64,000 nt of DNA from an uncultured Lachnotalea sp. GTDB taxonomy: Bacteria > Bacillota > Clostridia > Lachnospirales > Lachnospiraceae. This document shows positions 34,441 to 46,861 of the stretch, one piece after another. A program made the position numbers and the translations under genes. How positions within the stretch are numbered: the stretch's first letter is position 1; each line of letters begins with the position of its first letter. The notes under the pieces were generated by a model. The model was not told where the DNA came from, did not search any database, and saw nothing but the letters and a program-made list of their open reading frames with translations. The stretch spans positions 22,573 through 86,572 of the forward strand of contig CAOKOS010000002.1 in assembly GCA_948470255.1 (NCBI GenBank). The letters run 5' to 3'.

Positions 34441-35529
34441 ATGATATCGAATCAGATTTTACAGAACACGATTGAAGGCCTGAAAGGGATTATGAGGATT
34501 GAGCTTTGTATCTGCGACACGGAGGGGAAGGTCCTGGCTACCACATTCCCCGACGCGGAGGAGTACGAGTTTTCTGTTTTGGCTTTTGTGGAATCCCCGG
34601 CAGACAGCCAGGTGATTCAGGGCTATCAGTTTTTTAAGGTTTTTGATGAGCATCAGCTGGAATATGTACTTTTGGCCAGGGGGGCGGGAGATGACGCGTA
34701 CATGGCCGGAAAAGTGGTGGTATTCCAGATTCAGAACCTTTTAGTGGCATATAAAGAGCGGTTTGACAAAGATAACTTCATCAAAAACCTGCTTTTGGAT
34801 AACCTGCTTTTGGTGGATATTTATAACAGGGCGAAAAAACTGCATATTGATATCAATGTGCGCCGGGTGGTGTTTGTCATTGAGACTCAGACAGAAAATG
34901 ATACAGTGGCCCTGGAGACAGTGAAAAGCATGTTCTCCACAAAATCCAAGGATTTTATTACGGCTGTGGATGAAAAAAATATTATCCTGGTGAAAGAGCT
35001 GAAAACAGGCGAATCTTATGAGGATATGGAAAAAGTGGCCAGGATGATCATGGATATGTTAAATACAGAAGCCATGGCCACGGTCCATGTGGCGTACGGA
35101 ACCATTGTGGGGGAAGTGAAAGAAGTGTCCCGTTCTTATAAAGAGGCGAAGATGGCTCTGGATGTGGGCAAGATTTTTTATAGTGACAAGAATATCGTGG
35201 CCTACAATAACCTTGGGATCGGGCGTTTGATTTACCAGCTTCCGGTGTCCCTTTGCCGGATGTTCATCAAGGAAATTTTTGATGGGAAATCCCCGGACGA
35301 CCTGGATGATGAAACGCTTGTCACCATCAATAAGTTTTTTGAAAATAACCTGAATGTGTCTGAGACTTCGAGACAGCTTTATATCCACAGGAATACACTG
35401 GTTTACCGACTGGATAAGCTGCAGAAAAGCACAGGGCTTGACCTGCGTGTCTTTGAGGATGCCATCACCTTTAAGATTGCCCTTATGGTAGTAAAGTACA
35501 TGAATTATATTGAGACACTGGATAATTAG
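34441..35529 (+). CDS. CdaR/PucR-type helix-turn-helix regulator
   Basis: 362 residues. The C terminus (FFENNLNVSETSRQLYIHRN, then TLVYRLDKLQKSTGLDLR) is the PucR/CdaR HTH_30 DNA-binding domain; upstream lies a GGDEF-like regulatory fold (AYGTIVGEVKEVSRSYKEAK) and an N-terminal putative sugar-diacid-recognition-like domain. Activator of an unknown regulon; sugar acids are the usual ligands in characterised members, not proven here. ATG 34441 follows AGGGGTG. It is 14 bases upstream of ftsE. Confidence 0.85.
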   Translation: MISNQILQNTIEGLKGIMRIELCICDTEGKVLATTFPDAEEYEFSVLAFVESPADSQVIQGYQFFKVFDEHQLEYVLLARGAGDDAYMAGKVVVFQIQNLLVAYKERFDKDNFIKNLLLDNLLLVDIYNRAKKLHIDINVRRVVFVIETQTENDTVALETVKSMFSTKSKDFITAVDEKNIILVKELKTGESYEDMEKVARMIMDMLNTEAMATVHVAYGTIVGEVKEVSRSYKEAKMALDVGKIFYSDKNIVAYNNLGIGRLIYQLPVSLCRMFIKEIFDGKSPDDLDDETLVTINKFFENNLNVSETSRQLYIHRNTLVYRLDKLQKSTGLDLRVFEDAITFKIALMVVKYMNYIETLDN

Positions 35530-35543
35530 AATTGAGGTTTTTC

Positions 35544-36242
35544 ATGATTATATTTGAGCACGTAAGCAAAACCTACGACAAAGCTACTGACCGCGAAACG
35601 AAGGCTGTACAGGATTTGAATTTGAAAATCGAGAAGGGGGAGTTTGTCTTTATTGTGGGGAACAGCGGTTCGGGGAAGACAACGCTCATCCGGCTGCTTT
35701 TAAAAGAAATTGAAGCGACTTCCGGTAAAATCCGTGTGGACGGCATAGAGGTCACCGGAATGAAAAGAAAAATGATACCCAGGTACAGACGGCATCTGGG
35801 TGTCGTTTTTCAGGATTTTCGTTTGCTTAAAGATAAGAACGTCTACGAAAATGTGGCCTTTGCCCAGCGGGTAGTGGTGGCGCCTTCCAGGGAGATCAGG
35901 AAGCGGGTGCCGGAGGTATTGGCCATGGTTGGCCTATCCTCCAAGTACAAATCTCTGCCTAGCCAGCTTTCCGGTGGTGAGCAGCAGCGGGTGGCCATTG
36001 CCAGGGCGCTGGTGAACCGGCCGGAAATCCTTCTGGCTGATGAACCTACCGGAAATATGGATCCCGGGAATGCCTGGCAGATTATGAAACTTCTGGAAGA
36101 AATCAATCAAATGGGAACTACGGTGGTAGTTGTGACTCACAGCAAAGAAATCGTGGACAAGATGAAAAAAAGAGTCATTACCATGAAGCATGGCGTGATT
36201 GTGACGGACAAGAAGGAAAGCGGGTATGGGAATGAGAATTAG
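35544..36242 (+). CDS. ftsE: Cell-division ABC ATPase FtsE
   Basis: 232 residues with intact Walker A (GNSGSGKTT), Q-loop (VVFQDFRLL), signature (LSGGEQQR), Walker B ([12 protein letters not shown]) and H-loop (VVVTHSKE). FtsE with FtsX transmits a signal from the cytoplasm to murein hydrolase activators. The start at ATG 35544 follows TTGAGG. Its end overlaps ftsX by 17 bases. It contrasts sharply with the degenerate ATPase two genes upstream. Confidence 0.95.
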   Translation: MIIFEHVSKTYDKATDRETKAVQDLNLKIEKGEFVFIVGNSGSGKTTLIRLLLKEIEATSGKIRVDGIEVTGMKRKMIPRYRRHLGVVFQDFRLLKDKNVYENVAFAQRVVVAPSREIRKRVPEVLAMVGLSSKYKSLPSQLSGGEQQRVAIARALVNRPEILLADEPTGNMDPGNAWQIMKLLEEINQMGTTVVVVTHSKEIVDKMKKRVITMKHGVIVTDKKESGYGNEN

Positions 36243-37140
36243 TACATTGTGGTATTGTATCAGGCAGGGGTTCCGCAGTATACGGAAGCATAAACTGTTT
36301 ACGCTGGCCTCCGTAGGAACCATGGCCATCTGCGTGTTTTTATTCTGCATTTTTTATTCGATTGTGACGAATGTTCAGTATATGGTGAAAAATCTGGAAA
36401 ATACGGTGGGCGTGACCGTGTTTTTTGATGAAGGAATTTCCGAAGAGGAAATTTTTGCCATAGGCGATGTGATTGAGGCCAGGGAAGGGGTGGCTGCCAT
36501 CGAATATGTTTCGGCAGAAAAAGCGTGGGAATCTTATCAGAAAGATTATTTCGCCGAAGCGCCGGAGCTGGCGGAGGGGTTCGCCAAGGACAACCCCTTG
36601 GCCAATTCCGCCTCTTATGAAATCTATCTGGATGATATCGCCGGCCAACAGGAATTTGTGGATTATCTGAAAACCGTCCCGGGTATCCGGCGGGTGAATT
36701 ATTCAGAGATGGCCGCCACGGGGCTTTCCAGCGTCAATAATCTTGTGGGCTATGTGTCCATGGGTATCATCCTGATTCTCCTGGCAGTGGCGGTGTTTCT
36801 CATCAGCAATACCATTGCCATCACGATTTCTGTCAGGAAAGAGGAAATACGGATTATGCGTATGATCGGAGCTACCAATTTTCTCATTCGTGCGCCTTTT
36901 GTGGTGGAAGGGCTGATTATTGGGGCCTTTGGCGCGGGGATCCCCTTAGTTATCGTTTATTATGCCTATGGATATGCAGTACGGTTTTGTATCACCAGGT
37001 TAAGTATCCTGTCAAGGATTTTAGTCCTGCTTCCGGTGGGCGAAGTATTTCGCGTATTGATTCCCGTCGCCCTTGGCCTTGGCCTTGGAATTGGGTTGTT
37101 TGGCAGTATTTTTTCCATCAGGAAGCATTTGAAAGCGTAA
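36226..37140 (+). CDS. ftsX: Cell-division protein FtsX
   Basis: 304 residues: a cytoplasmic N terminus, helix 1 (LFTLASVGTMAICVFLFCIFY), an extracellular loop of about 120 residues that would contact the hydrolase activator (VGVTVFFDEGISEEE ...), then three helices (ISMGIILILLAVAVFLISNT-type segment, FVVEGLIIGAFGAGIPLVIV, LIPVALGLGLGIGLFGSIF). Start ATG 36226 or 36232; both fit. The next gene encodes its presumed partner. Confidence 0.93.
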   Translation: MGMRISTLWYCIRQGFRSIRKHKLFTLASVGTMAICVFLFCIFYSIVTNVQYMVKNLENTVGVTVFFDEGISEEEIFAIGDVIEAREGVAAIEYVSAEKAWESYQKDYFAEAPELAEGFAKDNPLANSASYEIYLDDIAGQQEFVDYLKTVPGIRRVNYSEMAATGLSSVNNLVGYVSMGIILILLAVAVFLISNTIAITISVRKEEIRIMRMIGATNFLIRAPFVVEGLIIGAFGAGIPLVIVYYAYGYAVRFCITRLSILSRILVLLPVGEVFRVLIPVALGLGLGIGLFGSIFSIRKHLKA

Positions 37141-37158
37141 ATGTAAAAGGATGACAAA

Positions 37159-38544
37159 ATGAAACGAGGATATAGAAAGCTGGCTGTGGCTATAAGTACA
37201 GTAATGTTTCTCATGGCCAGCCTGCAGGGAGCCAGGGCGTCCGAAGAGCTGGAGAGTAAGCAGGAGCGGATTGACGCCATTGAAGAGGAACAGGAACGGA
37301 TCCGCAGTAAGCTCTCGGAATTGGATGGATTAAAGGACGATGTAAGTGCATATATCGAGGCTGTCGATGAGGAATTGGAGGAGACGGTACAGAGCCTTTC
37401 TGATCTGGAGATGCAGATGGAGGCGGCCAGGGCGGGGATTGAAACGGCCAGGGCGGAACTTGAAGCAGCGAAAGAAACGGAGCAGGAGCAGTATGAAAAT
37501 ATGAAGCTCCGTATCCGCTATATGTATGAGAAAGGGGATACTATTTTTCTGGAGATGTTGTTTTCATCGGCCAGCCTCAGTGAGTTTCTAAGCAGGACGG
37601 AGTATATTTCCCAAATATCCGAATATGATAGAAATATGCTGGCTGCTTACGCGGAGACGAAACAGTTTATCACAGACCGGACGGTGGAGCTTGAAAATGC
37701 CTATGCCAGCCTGGAAAATATGGCAGGGCAGGCGGAAGCAAAGCAGCTGTCCCTTTCAGAGCTTCAGGCGGCAAAAGAGGAAGAACTTTCGGAGCTTAAT
37801 GAGGAAATTTCTGAAAATCAGGATTTGATGGCAGATTATGATGAAGCGCTCAAAGATGAGCTTGATGAATTCATGGCTTTAGAAGAAGCCATCCGGCAGA
37901 GGGAAGAGGAAGAAGCCAGAGCCCTTGCGGAAAGTGCAGAGGCTTCCAGACAGGCAGAGGAGACAAAAGAGCCGGAAACCACAGCAGAAGTAGAAAAAAC
38001 AGAGCCATCAGAAGAAGGGACAGGAGAAGAAACAACGGAAGAAGGGGAAACGAAGGAGACTGAAAAGCCTACAAAAGCGCCCACGGAGGCTCCTGCAAAA
38101 CCCCAGGTGACCTCTTTTATTTGGCCGGTTCCTTCCTGTGGCCGGATTTCATCCGGGTACGGCAGCAGGGACGACCCTCTGACAGGAGAGAGCGACGGGG
38201 CTTTAAGTGATCATCATGGTATTGACGTGGCCCTTCCGGGCGGTGCCCTTGCGGGAGCGGATATTGTGGCGGCGGCAGATGGGGAGGTCATCATTGCCAG
38301 GGCCAGTACTTCAGCAGGGAACTGGATCGTCCTCTACCATGGAAACAGTACATATACCGTATATATGCACTGCCAGAGGCTGCTTGTCTCAGCAGGTGAT
38401 ACGGTAAAGCAGGGGAAGACCATTGGCTTGGTGGGAAACACCGGCTGGTCCACAGGGGCACATCTGCATTTTGAAGTGAGAGTGGGAGGTTTTAGTACCT
38501 CTGCTTATTCAAAAAATCCCTTGAACTATGTATCGCCGCCATGA
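37159..38544 (+). CDS. PcsB/EnvC-like murein hydrolase or activator with M23 domain
   Basis: 461 residues. Signal peptide (KLAVAISTVMFLMASLQGARA), a long coiled coil rich in Glu/Gln (residues about 28-255), an acidic Thr/Glu/Pro linker (about 255-310) and a C-terminal LytM/M23 domain with HHGIDVALPGG and GAHLHFEVRVGG (His and Asp zinc ligands present). The coiled coil is the FtsX-binding part in PcsB and EnvC. Immediately downstream of ftsEX, it would cut or activate cutting of septal peptidoglycan. Confidence 0.92.
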   Translation: MKRGYRKLAVAISTVMFLMASLQGARASEELESKQERIDAIEEEQERIRSKLSELDGLKDDVSAYIEAVDEELEETVQSLSDLEMQMEAARAGIETARAELEAAKETEQEQYENMKLRIRYMYEKGDTIFLEMLFSSASLSEFLSRTEYISQISEYDRNMLAAYAETKQFITDRTVELENAYASLENMAGQAEAKQLSLSELQAAKEEELSELNEEISENQDLMADYDEALKDELDEFMALEEAIRQREEEEARALAESAEASRQAEETKEPETTAEVEKTEPSEEGTGEETTEEGETKETEKPTKAPTEAPAKPQVTSFIWPVPSCGRISSGYGSRDDPLTGESDGALSDHHGIDVALPGGALAGADIVAAADGEVIIARASTSAGNWIVLYHGNSTYTVYMHCQRLLVSAGDTVKQGKTIGLVGNTGWSTGAHLHFEVRVGGFSTSAYSKNPLNYVSPP

Positions 38545-38603
38545 GGTGGATTCTCCGGTTTGGGCGGTGAGGGGGAGGAGAATAAGGAAAGAAGGAAAAT
38601 CGC

Positions 38604-39821
38604 ATGGAAAAACGTGACAATCGTTTTGTGAAGGGGGTACTGACAGGAGTTTTATGTAGCCTGGTGACTGCAGCGGCAGTTATCTGGGGTACTTATTTCG
38701 TTTTGTCGGCGCAGAGTGACAAAGCTGTCCAGGAATCGGGACAAATCAATCTGGACTATGAAGAAATCAATGAGAAATTGGACGATTTGAAAGATATGGT
38801 GGACGCTGCCTTTCTGTATGAGGCCGATGAGGAAGCCATGAAAGAAGGGATCTATAAAGGGTTTATGTCCAGCCTGGGTGATCCTTATACGGTTTATTAT
38901 ACAAAAGAAGAGTATGAGGATCTCCAGGAATCTTCCAGCGGGGAATATGACGGGATCGGTGTCCAGATCAGCCAGAGTACAGATACGAACCTGATTACGG
39001 TGATTCGGGTATTCCGTGGTTCCGGTGCGGAAGAAGCCGGGATTTTGGCAGGCGACGTATTATATAAGATCGACGGTGTCGACATCACTGGTGAAGATAT
39101 CAATAATGTGGTGGCGAAAATCCGGGGGGGAGAGGGAACCACAGTCAATGTGGAGGTTTACAGAGAGTCCATCAAAGATTATGTGAACATGGATGTGGAG
39201 CGACGGGATGTCAGCATGGATACGGTGGATTGGGAAATGTTGGGAAACGGAATTGGCTATATCCAGATTACGGAGTTTGACGGAGTAACCCATGGGCAGT
39301 TCCGTACGGCCCTGGATGAGCTTGGCAGCCAGGGGATGAAAGGGATGATTCTGGATCTCAGGGACAATCCGGGTGGCCGTCTGGATCAGGTGGTGGATAT
39401 TGCCGACGATTTCCTGTCGGAGGGCGTCATTGTATCCACAAAGGACAAGAACGGAAAAGGAAGTGTCTATGAGGCCGATGAAGAGGTGGTTTTTGACGGC
39501 CCGGTGGTGATTCTGGTAAATGGAAATTCCGCCAGTGCGTCAGAGGTATTGGCCGGCGCCCTTAAGGATTACGATAAAGCAGAGCTGGTGGGGACTACGA
39601 CTTTTGGGAAAGGGATTGTCCAGAGTATCGTCCCCCTGGAGGATGGCACCGCAATCAAGATTACCGTATCGGATTATTATACTCCCAGCGGTGAAAATAT
39701 CCATGAAAAGGGCATAGAGCCGGATATGGTTGTGGAAAAGGAGGAAGGCGACACAGACAATCAGCTGGAACGGGCAAAAAAGGTTTTGGCTGAAGAGTTG
39801 AAAAAGTCAGCCGGAAGGTAA
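38604..39821 (+). CDS. Carboxyl-terminal processing protease (S41A)
   Basis: 405 residues. N-terminal signal anchor ([20 protein letters not shown]), PDZ domain (GIGVQISQ ... [20 protein letters not shown]) and the S41 domain with Ser in [15 protein letters not shown] and Lys in [11 protein letters not shown] forming the dyad. It degrades or trims exported proteins. The position after the PcsB-like gene suggests processing of cell-wall hydrolases. The start ATG 38604 follows AGGAAAG. Confidence 0.94.
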   Translation: MEKRDNRFVKGVLTGVLCSLVTAAAVIWGTYFVLSAQSDKAVQESGQINLDYEEINEKLDDLKDMVDAAFLYEADEEAMKEGIYKGFMSSLGDPYTVYYTKEEYEDLQESSSGEYDGIGVQISQSTDTNLITVIRVFRGSGAEEAGILAGDVLYKIDGVDITGEDINNVVAKIRGGEGTTVNVEVYRESIKDYVNMDVERRDVSMDTVDWEMLGNGIGYIQITEFDGVTHGQFRTALDELGSQGMKGMILDLRDNPGGRLDQVVDIADDFLSEGVIVSTKDKNGKGSVYEADEEVVFDGPVVILVNGNSASASEVLAGALKDYDKAELVGTTTFGKGIVQSIVPLEDGTAIKITVSDYYTPSGENIHEKGIEPDMVVEKEEGDTDNQLERAKKVLAEELKKSAGR

Positions 39822-39868
39822 AGGGAGCCAGAATATGGAGGTGCAGCAGTACCATTCAGGAGGATATT

Positions 39869-41680
39869 ATGGCAGCAGACCAAAGTAAAATCAGAAATTT
39901 TTGTATTATTGCCCATATTGACCACGGGAAGTCCACACTGGCAGACCGGATCATTGAAAAAACGGGGCTGCTTACCAGCCGGGAAATGCAGGCCCAGGTT
40001 CTCGACAATATGGAACTGGAGCGGGAGCGGGGCATTACCATCAAGTCCCAGGCAGTCCGCACCATATATAAGGCCAGGGACGGTGAAGAGTATCAGTTTA
40101 ACTTAATCGACACACCGGGCCATGTGGATTTTAATTATGAGGTATCCAGGAGCCTGGCAGCCTGTGACGGTGCTGTGCTGGTGGTGGATGCCGCCCAGGG
40201 CATTGAGGCCCAGACCATGGCCAACGTGTATCTGGCGCTTGACCACGATCTGGAAGTGTTTCCGGTCGTCAATAAGATTGACCTTCCAAGCGCCGAACCG
40301 CAGCGGGTCATTGATGAAATTGAAGATGTGATTGGAATTGAGGCGCAGGATGCGCCTCAGATTTCTGCCAAGGCAGGAATCAATATAGAAGAAGTGCTGG
40401 AGCAGATTGTGACAAAGCTTCCTGCGCCCAAAGGAGATCCGGATGCCCCTTTGCAGGCTTTGATTTTTGATTCAGTGTATGATTCTTATAAAGGTGTGAT
40501 TGTCTTTTGCAGAGTCAAAGAGGGAACCGTGAAGAAGGGCATGAAACTTCGCTTCATGGCCACGGGGGCAGAGTTTGAGACTGTGGAAGTGGGGTATTTC
40601 GGCGCGGGCCAGTTTATCCCTTGTGATGAGCTTTCAGCCGGGATGGTGGGATATCTGACAGCCAGCATTAAAAATGTCCGGGACACCCGTGTGGGTGATA
40701 CGGTGACAGACGGGGACAACCCTTGCGCCGCGCCGCTGCCTGGCTATAAAAAGGTGACGTCCATGGTTTACTGTGGCCTGTATCCGGCAGATGGGGCCAA
40801 GTATAATGACCTGAGGGAAGCCCTGGAAAAGCTTCAGTTAAATGATGCGTCCCTGCAGTTTGAACCGGAGACTTCCGTTGCTTTGGGATTTGGTTTCCGC
40901 TGCGGTTTCCTTGGGCTTTTACATCTGGAAATTATCCAGGAGCGGCTGGAAAGGGAATATAATCTGGATCTGGTGACCACGGCGCCGGGGGTTGTCTATA
41001 AAGTCCATAAAACAAACGGGGAAATCATGGAGCTTACCAACCCTTCCAACCTGCCGGATCCTTCGGAGATCGAATATATGGAGGAACCAGTGGTCAAGGC
41101 GGAGATCATGGTGACGACAGAGTTTATCGGGGCTATTATGGGGCTTTGCCAGGAACGGCGGGGCGTATACATCGGAACAGAATACATGGAGGATACTAGG
41201 GCGCTTTTGCGGTATGAGCTGCCTTTAAATGAGATCATTTATGACTTTTTTGATGCGTTGAAATCCCGCTCCAGGGGCTATGCTTCTTTTGACTATGAGC
41301 TTAAGGGATATGAACGGTCGGAGCTTGTGAAACTGGATATCCTCATCAATAAAGAGGCAGTGGATGCCCTCTCCTTTATTGTCCATACAGATACGGCTTA
41401 TGAGAGGGGCAGGAAGATGTGTGAGAAGTTAAAGGAAGAGATCCCCAGGCATCTCTTTGAAATCCCCATCCAGGCGGCCATCGGAAACAGAATCATCGCC
41501 AGGGAAACCGTGAAGGCCATGCGTAAAGACGTATTGGCAAAATGTTATGGCGGGGACATCAGCCGGAAGCGGAAGCTTTTGGAGAAGCAGAAGGAAGGCA
41601 AGAAACGGATGCGCCAGGTGGGAAATGTAGAAATCCCTCAGAAAGCATTTATGAGTGTGTTGAAGCTGGATGACAAGTAG
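39869..41680 (+). CDS. lepA: Elongation factor 4 (LepA)
   Basis: 603 residues. GTPase motifs [25 protein letters not shown] and NKIDLP, followed by EF-G-like domains II, III, V ([20 protein letters not shown]) and the LepA-specific C-terminal domain ([20 protein letters not shown]). Ribosomal back-translocase/assembly factor. AGGAGGA precedes ATG 39869. Confidence 0.97.
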   Translation: MAADQSKIRNFCIIAHIDHGKSTLADRIIEKTGLLTSREMQAQVLDNMELERERGITIKSQAVRTIYKARDGEEYQFNLIDTPGHVDFNYEVSRSLAACDGAVLVVDAAQGIEAQTMANVYLALDHDLEVFPVVNKIDLPSAEPQRVIDEIEDVIGIEAQDAPQISAKAGINIEEVLEQIVTKLPAPKGDPDAPLQALIFDSVYDSYKGVIVFCRVKEGTVKKGMKLRFMATGAEFETVEVGYFGAGQFIPCDELSAGMVGYLTASIKNVRDTRVGDTVTDGDNPCAAPLPGYKKVTSMVYCGLYPADGAKYNDLREALEKLQLNDASLQFEPETSVALGFGFRCGFLGLLHLEIIQERLEREYNLDLVTTAPGVVYKVHKTNGEIMELTNPSNLPDPSEIEYMEEPVVKAEIMVTTEFIGAIMGLCQERRGVYIGTEYMEDTRALLRYELPLNEIIYDFFDALKSRSRGYASFDYELKGYERSELVKLDILINKEAVDALSFIVHTDTAYERGRKMCEKLKEEIPRHLFEIPIQAAIGNRIIARETVKAMRKDVLAKCYGGDISRKRKLLEKQKEGKKRMRQVGNVEIPQKAFMSVLKLDDK

Positions 41681-41688
41681 GAGGAAAC

Positions 41689-42903
41689 ATGGCGCTGGAG
41701 CTTTATGTCCATATTCCTTTTTGTATCAAAAAATGTGGATACTGTGATTTTGTATCTGCGCCCGCTGGGAGAGGGCAGCAGGATGCCTATATGGAGGCGC
41801 TGCGGTGGGAAATCTGCCGGCGGGCAGAAAATTTCCGTAGAAGGGATGGGATTTTGGAGCCGGAATCGGTGGTTTCTGTGTTTTTTGGAGGCGGGACACC
41901 TTCTGTGGCGGAAGCTTCCCAGATAGAAAAGACCATGTCCTGTATCCGGCGGGAATTTGTGGTGGCGGAGGATGCAGAGATTACATTAGAAGCCAATCCG
42001 GGGACGCTGACTCCTGAAAAGTTATCATGCTACCGGAGGGCCGGAATCAACCGCTTAAGTATCGGGCTTCAGTCGGCGAATGACAAGGAACTGGAGCTTC
42101 TTGGCCGCATCCATACTTTTGCAGAGTTTAAAGAAAGCTACAGGCTTGCCAGAGAAGCGGGATTTAAAAATATCAATGTGGATATCATGGCGGCCCTCCC
42201 GGGGCAGACCGTGGAAAGTTTTACCCAAGGCCTTTGGGCGGTGATGGGGCTTTCACCTGCACCGGAGCACATTTCCGTGTACAGCCTGATTATTGAGGAG
42301 GGGACTCCGTTTTTTTCTAAATACCACAGACAGGCGGCAGCCAGGGAAGCGGGGGGAAAAGACTGCAGTCCCCTGCCTTCTGAAGAGGCGGAGCGGGCCA
42401 TGTATGAGGAAACAGGGCGGTTCCTGGAAACTTACGGCTATGGGCGTTATGAGATTTCCAATTATGCCAGACCTGGTTTTTCCTGTAAGCATAATATCGG
42501 TTATTGGACAGGGATCCCTTATTTGGGATTTGGGATTTCTGCCGCTTCTTACACAGGAAGAAAGCGTTTTTCCAATACCCCTGTCATGGAAGAATACCTG
42601 CAGGCGGCGGGGGGGGCGGATTTTAAGACGATTCAAAAAGAAGAAGAGACTGTCACAAAAACAAGGGCCATGGAGGAATTCATGTTTTTGGGGCTTCGTA
42701 TGGCCAGGGGCGTTTCGGAGAAGGAATTTGAAAAACGGTTTGGCAGGAAAATGAAAGATGTCTATGGAGAAATCCTTAAGGGCATGGAGAGAAAAGGCCT
42801 TATGGGACAAAGGTTTTCCGAAAGGGAGAAAGGGATATTCTGGTATCTGACCGGACGGGGGATTGATGTGAGCAATTATGTGCTGGCGGAATTTCTGTTA
42901 TAG
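41689..42903 (+). CDS. hemW: Radical SAM heme chaperone HemW (HemN-like)
   Basis: 404 residues. The radical SAM cluster CxxxCxxC reads CIKKCGYCDF close to the N terminus, as in HemW, and lacks the longer N-terminal extension and CNxCD-type Cys of true HemN coproporphyrinogen dehydrogenases. Further motifs: VFFGGGTPS, EANPGTL, RLSIGLQSAND. Inserts or traffics heme. TAGGAGGA before ATG 41689; nine bases after lepA, the common lepA-hemW arrangement. Confidence 0.92.
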   Translation: MALELYVHIPFCIKKCGYCDFVSAPAGRGQQDAYMEALRWEICRRAENFRRRDGILEPESVVSVFFGGGTPSVAEASQIEKTMSCIRREFVVAEDAEITLEANPGTLTPEKLSCYRRAGINRLSIGLQSANDKELELLGRIHTFAEFKESYRLAREAGFKNINVDIMAALPGQTVESFTQGLWAVMGLSPAPEHISVYSLIIEEGTPFFSKYHRQAAAREAGGKDCSPLPSEEAERAMYEETGRFLETYGYGRYEISNYARPGFSCKHNIGYWTGIPYLGFGISAASYTGRKRFSNTPVMEEYLQAAGGADFKTIQKEEETVTKTRAMEEFMFLGLRMARGVSEKEFEKRFGRKMKDVYGEILKGMERKGLMGQRFSEREKGIFWYLTGRGIDVSNYVLAEFLL

Positions 42904-42920
42904 AAATTTTGTCATGGATT

Positions 42921-42958
42921 CCGGCGCAGGAAGGAGCGAGCTTCCTGCGCCGGATTTT
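42921..42958 (+). terminator. Strong intrinsic terminator after hemW
   Basis: A perfect 13-bp stem CCGGCGCAGGAAG / CTTCCTGCGCCGG (42921-42933 with 42941-42953), loop GAGCGAG, followed by ATTTTA. It isolates the lepA-hemW transcript from the heat-shock operon. Confidence 0.9.
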
Positions 42959-43086
42959 AGGTGAGATAAAAATGTTGGTAGTTTTTATCTGTCTTCAGTA
43001 TAAGGGAAAAAGGAAGGAAATCCTATCAGGATTGTGGCAGAAGTTATAACAATCCTGCATAATTCCCGTATAATTGAAAAAAGATA

Positions 43087-43115
43087 TTGACAAAGTATCG
43101 AGGTAGTGTTATTTT
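43087..43115 (+). promoter_or_regulatory. Sigma-A promoter of the hrcA operon
   Basis: A consensus TTGACA (43087-43092) and TATTTT (43110-43115), spacing 17, end 14 bases before the CIRCE operator. Confidence 0.75.
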
Positions 43116-43128
43116 AATGATATGGATG

Positions 43129-43155
43129 TTAGCACTCTATCATGTTGAGTGCTAA
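43129..43155. promoter_or_regulatory. CIRCE operator (HrcA-binding site)
   Basis: TTAGCACTC (43129-43137), nine-base spacer, GAGTGCTAA (43147-43155): a perfect CIRCE inverted repeat. HrcA binds it and represses the hrcA-grpE-dnaK-dnaJ operon at normal temperature. Confidence 0.97.
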
Positions 43156-43177
43156 CAGGAGAGGGGAGAGATGGGAA

Positions 43178-44227
43178 GTGGAACTGGATGCACGGAAAAA
43201 GAAGATTTTAAACGCGATTATCCGCAACTACCAGGAGACAGGAGAGCCGGTCGGCTCTCGGACCATTTCTAAATATTCGGATTTACAGCTTTCTTCGGCT
43301 ACCATACGCAATGAGATGTCTGATCTGGAGGAGATGGGGCTGATTGTCCAGCCGCATACTTCGGCGGGCCGGATTCCCACAGATAAGGGATACCGCCTCT
43401 ATGTGGATCAGATGTTGGAGACGACGGACAGGGAAGCGGGGCGTCAGGAGCTGGCGGAAACAAGTGATTTTCTCATAGAACGGATGGACAGGATGGAGCG
43501 GGTGCTGAAACAGATGGCAAAAGTACTGGCTACCAATACCAATTACGCTTCCATGATTTCCGCTCCACGGTACAATCGAAATAAGCTGAAGTTTATTCAG
43601 CTTTCCAGAGTGGAAAAGCATAAGATCCTGGCAGTGGTGGTTGTGGAAGGAAACCTTATTAAAAACTCCATCTTTGAGGTGGAGGAAGAACTGAGTGAAG
43701 ATGATATCCTTTCTCTGAATTTGCTGCTGAACACAAATTTGAACGGGCTTACCATAGAAGAGATCAATCTGGGGATTATTACAAAGCTGAAAGAACAGGC
43801 AGGAAGCCATACGGAAGTGGTGGGGAAGGTTCTGGATGCTGTGGCGGAGGCTATCCGCACAGACGATGAGGAGCTTCAGATTTACACCAGCGGGGCGACG
43901 AATATTTTCAGGTATCCGGAGCTTTCCGATAGTGGAAAGGCAAAAGAAATCATCCAGGTTTTTGAGGAAAAACAGCAGCTTACCAATCTCCTGACAGACA
44001 AACTGGGGGAGGAAGGGCAGCAGGGAATCCAGGTTTATATCGGAAATGAAACCCCGGTGCAGAGCATGAAGGATTGCAGTGTTGTGACAGCCACTTACGA
44101 CCTGGGAGATGGTTTACAAGGCACCATCGGAATCGTAGGGCCGAAACGGATGGATTATGAAAAAGTGGTTTCCACGCTCCAGAAAGTGATGGGGCAGCTT
44201 GATACCATGTTTAAGAAAGAGGAATAG
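43178..44227 (+). CDS. hrcA: Heat-inducible transcription repressor HrcA
   Basis: 349 residues. N-terminal winged helix (ARKKKILNAIIRNYQETGEP, then VGSRTISKYSDLQLSSATIR, then NEMSDLEEMGLI) and C-terminal GAF-like dimerisation domain (VGPKRMDYEKVVSTLQKVMG). Start is GTG 43178, with GGGGAGAG upstream; an in-frame ATG at 43142 lies inside the CIRCE and is unlikely. Autoregulated through the operator 23 bases upstream, with GroEL as the usual co-factor. Confidence 0.95.
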   Translation: MELDARKKKILNAIIRNYQETGEPVGSRTISKYSDLQLSSATIRNEMSDLEEMGLIVQPHTSAGRIPTDKGYRLYVDQMLETTDREAGRQELAETSDFLIERMDRMERVLKQMAKVLATNTNYASMISAPRYNRNKLKFIQLSRVEKHKILAVVVVEGNLIKNSIFEVEEELSEDDILSLNLLLNTNLNGLTIEEINLGIITKLKEQAGSHTEVVGKVLDAVAEAIRTDDEELQIYTSGATNIFRYPELSDSGKAKEIIQVFEEKQQLTNLLTDKLGEEGQQGIQVYIGNETPVQSMKDCSVVTATYDLGDGLQGTIGIVGPKRMDYEKVVSTLQKVMGQLDTMFKKEE

Positions 44228-44242
44228 AAAGGCGGAGAAAAC

Positions 44243-44929
44243 GTGGCAGATACAGAAAAGGATTTCACAGAAGAAATTGAAAAAGATTTAGCGCAAGAGG
44301 CGCCACAGAGCCAGGAGGAGGGTCTTTACCAGGGGTCTTCTATGGAAGAGGAGGATGCTGCAATAGACGAAGATGTGGAGGAAACTCCTTCGGCAGATGG
44401 CGAAGGCCGGGAGGAAGCCGAGGCAGACAGTGGGAAATCAGGCAGTATACCTTCGGAAAAAAAAGGCTTTTTTAAGAAGAAAGAGAAGAAGGATAAGAAA
44501 GATGAGCAGATTGAAGATCTGACCGACAGGCTGAAACGTAACCTGGCTGAATTTGAAAATTTCCGGAAGCGGACAGAAAAGGAAAAGGCCGCCATGTATG
44601 AAGTGGGGGCAAAAAGTGTCATCGAAAAAATCCTTCCGGTGGTGGACAATTTTGAGCGCGGCATGGCCACGTTAAATGAGGAAGAAGCCCATTCTCCTTT
44701 TGCCGAGGGAATGGATAAAATATATAAACAGCTTCTTACGACCCTTGAGTCTCTGGATGTTGTGCCCATTGAGGCAGTGGGGCAGGAATTTAACCCGGAT
44801 TTCCACAATGCGGTCATGCATGTGGAGGATGGGGGAGTTGGCGAAAATATCGTCGTGGAAGAGTTTCAGAAAGGTTATCTTTACCGGGGCGGCGTGGTAC
44901 GTCACAGCATGGTGAAGGTTGCCAATTAA
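44243..44929 (+). CDS. grpE: Nucleotide exchange factor GrpE
   Basis: 228 residues: an acidic, low-complexity N terminus, a Lys-rich patch (EKKGFFKKKEKKDKKDEQ), the long coiled coil and the C-terminal beta domain (VGQEFNPDFHNAVMHVEDGG ... EEFQKGYLYRGGVVRHSMVK). Exchanges ADP on DnaK. GTG start at 44243 after GGCGGAG. Confidence 0.95.
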   Translation: MADTEKDFTEEIEKDLAQEAPQSQEEGLYQGSSMEEEDAAIDEDVEETPSADGEGREEAEADSGKSGSIPSEKKGFFKKKEKKDKKDEQIEDLTDRLKRNLAEFENFRKRTEKEKAAMYEVGAKSVIEKILPVVDNFERGMATLNEEEAHSPFAEGMDKIYKQLLTTLESLDVVPIEAVGQEFNPDFHNAVMHVEDGGVGENIVVEEFQKGYLYRGGVVRHSMVKVAN

Positions 44930-44978
44930 CAATTAAGTAGTGATTAGGAATAAAGTCTGATAATACAGGAGGAAATGA

Positions 44979-46841
<1,863 letters not shown>

Positions 46842-46861
46842 TTCATCCCCCCTTTTCATTG

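Noticed and set aside
41689..42903. True oxygen-independent coproporphyrinogen dehydrogenase (HemN)
   Set aside because: The radical SAM cysteines are at the extreme N terminus and the gene follows lepA, both typical of HemW; no other late heme-synthesis gene is present.
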